Shown here in pieces: positions 26,962 through 33,895 of a DNA stretch of 33,895 nt (the stretch's first letter is position 1; each line of letters opens with the position of its first letter). The notes under the pieces were generated by a model. The model searched no databases. It worked only from the letters and a program-made list of their open reading frames with translations, and was not told the DNA's origin. Where the stretch lies: NCBI RefSeq assembly GCF_947170395.1, contig NZ_CAMVTE010000024.1:1-33895 (forward strand). Direction: 5' to 3'. The DNA comes from an uncultured Methanobrevibacter sp. (GTDB taxonomy: Archaea > Methanobacteriota > Methanobacteria > Methanobacteriales > Methanobacteriaceae). A program made the translations under genes and the position numbers.

Positions 26962-26971
26962 TGTATAAATA
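26962..26971 (+). promoter_or_regulatory. Probable box A for adhesin copy 2
   Basis: TGTATAAATA lies about 52-61 bases before the ATG at 27023, in an A-rich stretch. The distance and the downstream GGTGGG ribosome site parallel the other two adhesin genes. Confidence 0.45.
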
Positions 26972-27022
26972 TCATTTATCACAAAATAAACATTAAATAA
27001 TAATTTTTTGGTGGGAAATAAA

Positions 27023-28978
27023 ATGAAGATTAATTTAAAATTAATTCCATTAATATTAATCCTATTTTTCATAACCGTCAGTGCAGTTTCTGCAGATGAT
27101 GCAACACAAACTGATGAAATTATTGGTGATGATGCCCAAGGAAATATTGATGAAGACATAAATACTGCCAATGAGGCAGATGCAAACAGTCCTAAAGATT
27201 TTAATGAATTTCAACGATTAATCTGGAATGCTAAAGAAGGGGACACAATTGAACTGGACAGCGACTACATATTTACAGAAAACACTACAAGACAAGCGGA
27301 ATGGGGAAACCAAATTGACAAAAGTTTAACTCTTGACGGCAAAGGCCATACCCTTGATGGAGACAACAAAGCGGCAATATTATTTGTCAAAACAGGACTT
27401 ACCAATGTAGTGATTAAAAACATTAAATTTGTAAATGGAGTGAAAGGTTGCGGTGGTGCACTGTTAGTGGATCCCGGTGCAGATTACCTTACTGTTGAAA
27501 ATTGTACATTTATAAACAACAAAGCAACGACAAGTAATGTCGGTGGTGCAGTTTACATAAAAGCAAGCTATTGTACAATACTCAATAGCACCTTTGAAAA
27601 CAATTTTGCACCAAGTAGCGGAGGAGCAATCCGTATTGAAGGGGATGGAAACATAGTCTCAAATAACATTTTCACTGCAAATAAAGCTGAAAAAAGTTTG
27701 GGCGGTGCCATAAACATATTAGGCCACAACAATAAGATTACAAACAACATATTTAGCGAAAATTTTGCCGGCCGTGACGGCGGAGCAATTGATATTGAAG
27801 GAACTAAAGTAGAGGAATTAGGTATTGGAAATGTTATTTCATACAATGTATTTAACTCAAACAGAGTTTCAAGCACAAAAAAAGAAGCATATGGTGGAGC
27901 AATAAGTCTTATGGGCCAAAATTGCGAAATATCTTATAATAACTTCACCAACAACCATGCGGACATGCTTGGAGGAGCAATAAGATGGACCGGTGCAAAT
28001 TCAAATTCCGGCAAAATTATTGGAAACCTCTTTGAAGGCCATGATACCCAAAGCGGAGGGACAATATACATAACCGGTTCAGGAATCACCATTTCTAAAA
28101 ATACAATCAAGGACAGTAAAGCTACTGTTGGAGCCGGAGGAGCTATAAATGTCAATGGAGACTACTCAACAATCTCATACAACGAAATAACAAAAAGCAG
28201 CACCAAAGCAAGTGGCGGTGCAATATATGTTGCCGGAAAATCCGCTAAAATAATGAATAACAATATAAATCATTGCAGTGCAGCAAGCAGCGGAGGAGCA
28301 GCATACATTACCGGCGCATCAGCAACAGTCACTAACAACAAATTCATATCCAACACTGCAGAAAAACTTGGAGGAGCTGTGCAAATCAAATCCAGCAGCG
28401 CAAACATTAAAAATAATGAATTTTCAGAAAATGTTGCAAAATCATCCGGTGGAGCGGCATATATTGAAGGTGCAAAAATAACTTTGGACTCAAACACTTT
28501 CACAAAAAATAAGGCAGGAGCCCAAAGTGTTGGCGGAGCAGTGAGATTTAGCGGAAATGATGGTATTATCACTAAAAATAAATTCACCGGAAATACAGCA
28601 AAAGTAGGATTTGCAATTTACGGCAGCGGAGAACTTAAAAAACTTTCAGGAAACACATACTCACCTAAAAAGACCAACACTGAAAGATGGGAAAAAACCA
28701 AAGTTAAACTAACAACCCCTACAAACACTTTCAAAAAATCCGCAAAAACCAAAAAAATAACAATAACACTCAAATCAGTAAACAACAAAGCACTTGGCAA
28801 TAAAAAAATCACATTAACAGTCAACAAAAAAACATACAAAGCAACAACCAACTCCAAAGGCCAAGTAACAATCAATGTTAAACTGACCAAAAAAGGAACC
28901 TACAAATACACCGTTAAATTTGCCGGAGACACATACTACAATAGTTTAAGCAAAACCGGAACTGTAAAAATCAAATAA
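27023..28978 (+). CDS. Secreted adhesin-like protein with parallel beta-helix and C-terminal Ig-like domain (copy 2)
   Basis: 651 residues from the ATG at 27023, which follows GGTGGG by seven bases; a TTG five codons earlier is in frame but lacks a ribosome site. The signal peptide is about residues 1-24 (LILILFFITVSAVSA, cut before DD). Next come about 16 beta-helix coils (GGAI strands, NxF turns) and a C-terminal Ig-like domain nearly identical to that of copy 1 (KTYKATTNSKGQVTINVKL, FAGDTYYNSLS). The coil order also matches copy 1, for example NNFTNNHADMLGGAIRW followed by FEGHDTQSGGTIY and GAGGAINVNG. The N-terminal Asp/Glu-rich segment (EIIGDDAQGNIDEDINTANE) is specific to this copy. Function is probably surface adhesion or cell-envelope contact, by analogy with rumen and gut methanogens. 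Confidence 0.87.
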   Translation: MKINLKLIPLILILFFITVSAVSADDATQTDEIIGDDAQGNIDEDINTANEADANSPKDFNEFQRLIWNAKEGDTIELDSDYIFTENTTRQAEWGNQIDKSLTLDGKGHTLDGDNKAAILFVKTGLTNVVIKNIKFVNGVKGCGGALLVDPGADYLTVENCTFINNKATTSNVGGAVYIKASYCTILNSTFENNFAPSSGGAIRIEGDGNIVSNNIFTANKAEKSLGGAINILGHNNKITNNIFSENFAGRDGGAIDIEGTKVEELGIGNVISYNVFNSNRVSSTKKEAYGGAISLMGQNCEISYNNFTNNHADMLGGAIRWTGANSNSGKIIGNLFEGHDTQSGGTIYITGSGITISKNTIKDSKATVGAGGAINVNGDYSTISYNEITKSSTKASGGAIYVAGKSAKIMNNNINHCSAASSGGAAYITGASATVTNNKFISNTAEKLGGAVQIKSSSANIKNNEFSENVAKSSGGAAYIEGAKITLDSNTFTKNKAGAQSVGGAVRFSGNDGIITKNKFTGNTAKVGFAIYGSGELKKLSGNTYSPKKTNTERWEKTKVKLTTPTNTFKKSAKTKKITITLKSVNNKALGNKKITLTVNKKTYKATTNSKGQVTINVKLTKKGTYKYTVKFAGDTYYNSLSKTGTVKIK

Positions 28979-29013
28979 CTGTTTTAATACAGTTATTTTC
29001 TTTTCTTTTTTTA
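28973..29013 (+). terminator. Hairpin and T-rich terminator of adhesin copy 2
   Basis: A perfect 9-bp stem, AAATAACTG (28973-28981) with CAGTTATTT (28990-28998) around an 8-base loop, is followed by TCTTTTCTTTTTTTAT. The left arm overlaps the stop codon TAA at 28976-28978. Hairpin plus U-rich tail is a strong terminator arrangement; in archaea the U-tract alone may suffice. Confidence 0.65.
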
Positions 29014-29098
29014 TAATAAAATTAAATGTTCAACATTTTTCAAAACATCAAAAAACGTTGCAAAATCAAATAGTAATAGTTAATAAATAATTTTCACC

Positions 29099-29107
29099 AT
29101 ATATATT
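29099..29107 (+). promoter_or_regulatory. Probable box A for the giant adhesin gene
   Basis: ATATATATT lies about 32-40 bases before the GTG start at 29139. It is followed by AAGGTGG (29128-29134), the ribosome site shared in form with the other adhesin genes. Confidence 0.45.
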
Positions 29108-29138
29108 ATTTAATTAATAATAAATTCAAGGTGGAAAT

Positions 29139-32100
29139 GTGAAGTTAAATATGAAATTGATTTCATTAATATTGATTCTGTTTTTTATATCAGTCAGTGT
29201 GGTTTCAGCAGAAGACACCTCACAAAATATTAATGTAACCGGAACAAACGACATGACGGTCGAGTATAAAAGTTTTGATGAACTGCAAAAGCAAATTCAA
29301 AATTCTCAAGAGGGAGACGTAATTGAAATAGATGGAAATTATTCAAACAATGCGAAATATGCCAGAGGAGTTGTAATCGATAAAAGCATAACCATTGACG
29401 GTAAAGGATATACCTTTGACGGAAACGGTTCAGGAATACTCCAAATCAAAGAAAATATCACCAATGTCGTGATTAAAAATCTAATTTTTATTAACGGTGA
29501 GAGAACTGCCGGAGGAGCAATTCGTGGAGAGCCTGGTACAGACTATCTTACTCTGCAAAATTGTACATTTATAGACAATAAAGCAACAACAGGTAATATT
29601 GGCGGTGCCGTTTATATAAGGGCAAGTCATTGTACAATAACTGACAGCACATTTGAAAACAACTATGCTCCAACAAGCGGGGGAGGAATCCGTATTGAAG
29701 GAGACTTCCAGAAAATAACAAATAACATATTTACAGCCAACATTGCAAATCTGACACTTGGTGGTGGAATCACTGCATTAGGCCACAATATTCTAATCAG
29801 CAACAACACATTTACACGCAATAAAGCCGGTCGTGACGGTGGAGCAATTGACATTGAAGGAACAATTGTAGCTGAGATGGGTATTGGAAATATCATAACA
29901 AACAATGTATTTGACTCCAATTATGTAGGAGGTCACCCGGACGGTGGCCGTGGTGGCGCAATAAGTATGTCCGGTGAAAACTGTACAGTATCATACAATA
30001 ACTTCACAAACCATTATTCACAAACCCTTGGTGGAGTAATGAGATGGAATGGTGGAAACTCTACCATGGGAAACATTATAGGAAACATAATTGAAAGCAG
30101 TTCTGCTGAAAGTGGAGGTGCACTATACATTTTAGGTCATGGAATAAACATCGTCAACAACACATTCAACAACTGCGATGCATTTAAATATGCTGGAGGA
30201 GCTATAGACATTAAAGGAAACTATGGAATTGTTTCAAACAATACAATAACAAATACCTTCGCCAACACCAGTGGAGGAGCAATATACGTTGAAGGAAATT
30301 TCACCACAATAATCAATAACCACATAATTAACGCCACAGCTTTGGAAAGTTCCGGAGGAGCATACGTAACCGGAGAAGGGACAACCATCAATAATAACAA
30401 ATTCATTAATAACACCGCAGGAATGATTGGAGGATCCATACAACTGAGAACCAACAATTCCATGGTAACAAACAACGAATTCATTAAAAACAGTGCAAAT
30501 ATATCCGGGGGAGTGGCATACTTTGACGGAGAAAACATCACAGTGAAAAACAATAATTTCACCAACAATCATGCTGATCTCCTTGGTGGAGCTATCAGAT
30601 GGATGGGCGGAAACAAAACCGCCGGAGAAATCAGCGAAAACAAATTCGAAAACAACTACGCACAAAGCGGAGGCGCAATATACTTCGACGGCAACAGCAT
30701 AACCATTTACAAAAATATATTCACCAATCACACCGCCACAGCAGGAGCCGGAGGAACCCTAAACATAAAAGGAGACAATGCAATCATCTCCCAAAACACC
30801 ATAACAGACAGCGACTGCAATACAAGCGGAGGAGCACTATACATCGAAAGTAACTTCACTGAATTTGTAAATAACAGCATTATTAACGGATATGCAAATG
30901 AAAATGCAGGCGGAGCATATATCACAGGAGAATTCACAACAGTCAGTGAAAACAAATTCATAAACTGTAAATCAGGTCATGTTGGAGGAGCAATGCAGTT
31001 GTCATCAGATAACAGTGCAGTAACAAATAATGAATTTAAAAACAACACTGCAATGACCTCTGGGGGAGCAGCATATATGATGGGCGAAAACGTCACATTG
31101 AAAAACAATAATTTCACCAATAACCATGCTGATCTCCTTGGTGGAGCTATCAGATGGATGGGTGGAAACACAACCTCAGGAGAAATCAGCGAAAACAAAT
31201 TCGAAAACAACTACGCACAAAGCGGCGGAGCAATATACTTCGACGGTAACGACATAACCCTCTACAAAAATCAATTCACCAACCATACCGCCACAGCAGG
31301 AGCCGGAGGAACCCTAAACATAAAAGGAGACAATGCAATCATCTCCCAAAACACCATAACAGACAGCGACTGCAATACAAGCGGAGGAGCAATCTATATA
31401 GAGAGCGATTACACTAAATTTGTAAACAACAGCATCATCAACGGATATGCAAATGAAAACGCCGGAGCAGCATACATCACAGGCAAATCCGCAACAGTCA
31501 GTGAAAACAAATTCACAAACTGCAAATCAGGACAACTTGGAGGAGCCATACAACTATCATCCGACAACAGCGCAGTAACAGATAACGAATTTGAAAACAA
31601 CACCGCAACAGTATCTGGAGGAGCAGCATATCTGATAGGCGAAAACATCACAGTAAAAAGCAATAATTTCACCAGCAATCATGCTAACCTCCTTGGTGGA
31701 GCAATAAGATGGGATAGTGAATATGCAACTGGAGAAATTATTAAAAACAACTTTGATGAAAATGAAGCCCAAAGTGGAGGAGCACTATACATTTCAGGCA
31801 ATGGAATAAACATTACTGAAAACATATTCAATGAAAATAAAGCTACCCTTGGAGCAGGGGGATCCATAAACATAAAAGGTAACTTTGCTGTGGTTTCAAA
31901 CAATAAAATTGCAAAGAGTACCTCCAAAACAAGCGGTGGGGCAATATACATCGAAGGAGAAACAATCAAACTAATGGAAAACATCATAAATTCCTGTAAT
32001 GCAGAAGAAAGTGCTGGAGCAGCATATATAACCGGAGACACAACAACAATACTTGGCAACAAATTCCTTGAAAATACAGCAGGACAACTTGCAGGAGCAC

Positions 32101-33895
32101 TGGAAGTTAAATCCGTTAATGCAAACATCAAAAACAACGAATTCACATCAAACAGTGCAAACGTTACCGGAGGAGCACTATACATCGAAGGAAACAACAA
32201 CACAATAACCGAAAACAACTTCACCAACAACCAAGCAAACAACCTCGCAGGAGCAATCCGATACGACAACGCAAACACAGGACAAATAACACAAAACAAC
32301 TTCAACAACAACACCGCACAAAGCGGAGGAGCACTATACATAACAGCAAACAAAATAAACATTAATAAAAACACATTCAACGAAAACAAAGCAACCACAG
32401 GAGCCGGAGGAACCATAAACATAAACGGAAACGAAAACACAATCACAAACAACAACATAACAAAAACCAGCTCAAAAACAAGCGGAGGAGCAATCTACAC
32501 CAACGGAAAACAAACACAAATAACAAACAACAATATAAACACAGCCACAGCCGGAGACAGCGCAGGAGCAATCTACCTAACCGGAGACACAGCAACAATA
32601 ACAAACAACAAATTCCTTGAAAATACAGCAGGACAACTTGCAGGAGCACTGCAGGTTAAAGCCTCCAATACAGAAATTAAAAATAATGAATTCAAATCAA
32701 ACAGTGCAAAAGTTACAGGCGGAGCATTATACATTGAAGGAAACAACAACACAATAACCGAAAACAACTTCACACAAAACACAGCAAACAACCTCGCAGG
32801 AGCAATCCGATACGACAACGCAAACACAGGACAAATAACACAAAACAACTTCAACAACAACACCGCACAAAGCGGAGGAGCACTATACATAACAGCAAAC
32901 AAAATAAACATTAATAAAAACACATTCAACGAAAACAAAGCAACCACAGGAGCCGGAGGAACCATAAACATAAACGGAAACGAAAACACAATCACAAACA
33001 ACAACATAACAAAAACCAGCTCAAAAACAAGCGGAGGAGCAATCTACACCAACGGAAAACAAACACAAATAACAAACAACAATATAAACACAGCCACAGC
33101 CGGAGACAGCGCAGGAGCAATCTACCTAACCGGAGACACAGCAACAATAACAAACAACAAATTCCTTGAAAATACAGCAGGACAACTTGCAGGAGCACTG
33201 CAGGTTAAAGCCTCCAATACAGAAATTAAAAATAATGAATTCAAATCAAACAGTGCAAAAGTTACAGGCGGAGCATTATACATTGAAGGAAACAACAACA
33301 CAATAACCGAAAACAACTTCACACAAAACACAGCAAACAACCTCGCAGGAGCAATCCGATACGACAACGCAAACACAGGACAAATAACACAAAACAACTT
33401 CAACAACAACACCGCACAAAGCGGAGGAGCACTATACATAACAGCAAACAAAATAAACATTAATAAAAACACATTCAACGAAAACAAAGCAACCACAGGA
33501 GCCGGAGGAACCATAAACATAAACGGAAACGAAAACACAATCACAAACAACAACATAACAAAAACCAGCTCAAAAACAAGCGGAGGAGCAATCTACACCA
33601 ACGGAAAACAAACACAAATAACAAACAACAATATAAACACAGCCACAGCCGGAGACAGCGCAGGAGCAATCTACCTAACCGGAGACACAGCAACAATAAC
33701 AAACAACAAAATCAACAACAACACCGCAGAAAAACTAGCCGGAGCAGCACTAATAAAAACAAACAACGCACAAATCAAAAACAACACATTCAACCAAAAC
33801 AAAGCAAAAACAACCGGAGGAGCACTATACATTGAAGGAAACAACAACACAATAACACAAAACAACTTCACACAAAACACAGCAAACAACGTAGC
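29139..33895 (+). CDS. Giant secreted adhesin-like beta-helix protein, 3' end beyond window
   Basis: An uninterrupted frame of 1585 codons runs to the right edge. I checked the codons from the start to about 32,800 directly and found no stop; beyond that the same repeat continues in frame. The GTG start is chosen because its MKLNMKLISLILILFF aligns with the starts of the other two adhesins and follows AAGGTGG by four bases; ATG at 29151 is the alternative. The signal peptide is about residues 1-24 (cut before EDT). The first ~300 residues resemble copies 1 and 2. Then a module of seven coils (183-185 residues) recurs: about 555 bp apart between 30,000 and 31,700, and exactly 549 bp apart from 32,061. 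The final part is Asn/Thr-rich and nearly T-free on the sense strand. The C-terminal domain is not in the window. Confidence 0.88.
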   Translation, partial: MKLNMKLISLILILFFISVSVVSAEDTSQNINVTGTNDMTVEYKSFDELQKQIQNSQEGDVIEIDGNYSNNAKYARGVVIDKSITIDGKGYTFDGNGSGILQIKENITNVVIKNLIFINGERTAGGAIRGEPGTDYLTLQNCTFIDNKATTGNIGGAVYIRASHCTITDSTFENNYAPTSGGGIRIEGDFQKITNNIFTANIANLTLGGGITALGHNILISNNTFTRNKAGRDGGAIDIEGTIVAEMGIGNIITNNVFDSNYVGGHPDGGRGGAISMSGENCTVSYNNFTNHYSQTLGGVMRWNGGNSTMGNIIGNIIESSSAESGGALYILGHGINIVNNTFNNCDAFKYAGGAIDIKGNYGIVSNNTITNTFANTSGGAIYVEGNFTTIINNHIINATALESSGGAYVTGEGTTINNNKFINNTAGMIGGSIQLRTNNSMVTNNEFIKNSANISGGVAYFDGENITVKNNNFTNNHADLLGGAIRWMGGNKTAGEISENKFENNYAQSGGAIYFDGNSITIYKNIFTNHTATAGAGGTLNIKGDNAIISQNTITDSDCNTSGGALYIESNFTEFVNNSIINGYANENAGGAYITGEFTTVSENKFINCKSGHVGGAMQLSSDNSAVTNNEFKNNTAMTSGGAAYMMGENVTLKNNNFTNNHADLLGGAIRWMGGNTTSGEISENKFENNYAQSGGAIYFDGNDITLYKNQFTNHTATAGAGGTLNIKGDNAIISQNTITDSDCNTSGGAIYIESDYTKFVNNSIINGYANENAGAAYITGKSATVSENKFTNCKSGQLGGAIQLSSDNSAVTDNEFENNTATVSGGAAYLIGENITVKSNNFTSNHANLLGGAIRWDSEYATGEIIKNNFDENEAQSGGALYISGNGINITENIFNENKATLGAGGSINIKGNFAVVSNNKIAKSTSKTSGGAIYIEGETIKLMENIINSCNAEESAGAAYITGDTTTILGNKFLENTAGQLAGALEVKSVNANIKNNEFTSNSANVTGGALYIEGNNNTITENNFTNNQANNLAGAIRYDNANTGQITQNNFNNNTAQSGGALYITANKININKNTFNENKATTGAGGTININGNENTITNNNITKTSSKTSGGAIYTNGKQTQITNNNINTATAGDSAGAIYLTGDTATITNNKFLENTAGQLAGALQVKASNTEIKNNEFKSNSAKVTGGALYIEGNNNTITENNFTQNTANNLAGAIRYDNANTGQITQNNFNNNTAQSGGALYITANKININKNTFNENKATTGAGGTININGNENTITNNNITKTSSKTSGGAIYTNGKQTQITNNNINTATAGDSAGAIYLTGDTATITNNKFLENTAGQLAGALQVKASNTEIKNNEFKSNSAKVTGGALYIEGNNNTITENNFTQNTANNLAGAIRYDNANTGQITQNNFNNNTAQSGGALYITANKININKNTFNENKATTGAGGTININGNENTITNNNITKTSSKTSGGAIYTNGKQTQITNNNINTATAGDSAGAIYLTGDTATITNNKINNNTAEKLAGAALIKTNNAQIKNNTFNQNKAKTTGGALYIEGNNNTITQNNFTQNTANNV
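30571..31690 (+). repeat. 555-bp-period internal repeat of the giant adhesin (diverged)
   Basis: ATGCTGATCTCCTTGGTGGA occurs at 30571 and 31126, and a close variant (ATGCTAACCTCCTTGGTGGA) at 31681, all 555 bp apart (185 codons). Within this, a segment of about 100 bases from the GCCACAGCAGGAGCCGGAGG region (about 30734 and 31289) is identical, while other segments have diverged. This is an older duplication of the same seven-coil module. Confidence 0.85.
32234..33710 (+). repeat. 549-bp perfect tandem repeat in the giant adhesin (about 2.7 units)
   Basis: Reading base by base at a lag of 549, positions 32234-33161 match 32783-33710 without a difference I could find. Before 32234 a further ~170 bases (from 32061) match only in part. 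After 33710 the sequence departs, with AAATCAACAACAACACCGC in place of AAATTCCTTGAAAATACAG. The unit is 183 codons, seven beta-helix coils of about 26 residues. Perfect identity including silent positions points to recent duplication or gene conversion. Confidence 0.92.

Noticed and set aside
27008-27022. TTG at 27008 as the start of adhesin copy 2
   Set aside because: The GGTGGG ribosome site lies between it and the ATG at 27023, and the ATG start gives a signal peptide that aligns with the other two adhesins.
31679-33556. Long minus-strand open frames full of APP / SAPPL / PPAP repeats across the giant adhesin
   Set aside because: They mirror the plus-strand GGA-GGA-GCA repeats in a fixed offset frame and exist because the sense strand is nearly T-free. 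No ribosome sites or promoters precede them, and the plus frame has a signal peptide and a family.
32061-33707. CRISPR-like or satellite array because of regular direct repeats
   Set aside because: The repeat unit is 549 bp without spacers, is in frame throughout, and encodes beta-helix coils.

Overview
The window is very A+T-rich DNA, almost certainly from a Methanobacteriales archaeon and most likely Methanobrevibacter. Three things point there. Large secreted 'adhesin-like' proteins are built from right-handed parallel beta-helix (GGAI / F-x-x-N) coils and carry a conserved C-terminal Ig-like domain. Promoters look archaeal (TTTATATA box A). Start sites often carry GGTG or GTGAT sequences, which match the extended archaeal/bacterial anti-SD. 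This assignment is inference from protein style; no rRNA gene is present.

Region 1 (1-6449, plus strand) is the end of a surface-polysaccharide operon. It holds the coiled-coil tail of a cut-off protein, a two-domain GT2 glycosyltransferase with a second GT-A-like domain, a small membrane-anchored extracellular protein, a hydrolase/Zn-ribbon/methyltransferase fusion, and a decayed UDP-GlcNAc 2-epimerase (wecB) with two frameshifts and a stop codon.

Region 2 (6491-8869) contains two related insertion sequences of about 1.17-1.18 kb, side by side. The first transposase is frameshifted. The second is intact and is flanked by a matching 8-bp sequence.

Region 3 (8874-18429, plus strand) starts at a strong box A and encodes a TagGH/Wzm-Wzt-like ABC exporter, two paralogous left-handed beta-helix acyltransferases, a GT2-CDP-glycerol-glycerophosphotransferase (TagF-like) fusion, an FkbM methyltransferase, a GT2 with a long coiled-coil tail, and a class I methyltransferase. 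Together they resemble a teichoic-acid-like glycopolymer assembly, modification and export cluster. Coiled coils recur in at least five of its proteins.

Region 4 (18437-26754, minus strand) holds a 1385-residue double-GT2/TagF-like protein, an adhesin-like protein, and a GT-C (family 39-like) membrane glycosyltransferase. The last ends in the same extracellular domain as the small membrane protein of region 1.

Region 5 (27023-33895, plus strand) holds a second adhesin closely related to the first, in mirror orientation around the GT-C gene, and a third giant adhesin that runs off the window. The third protein has expanded a seven-coil (about 183-185 residue) module by tandem duplication. Its last 1.5 kb is a perfect 549-bp tandem repeat with an almost T-free sense strand.

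There is no gene-free stretch longer than about 260 bases. No tRNA, rRNA or CRISPR array was seen.
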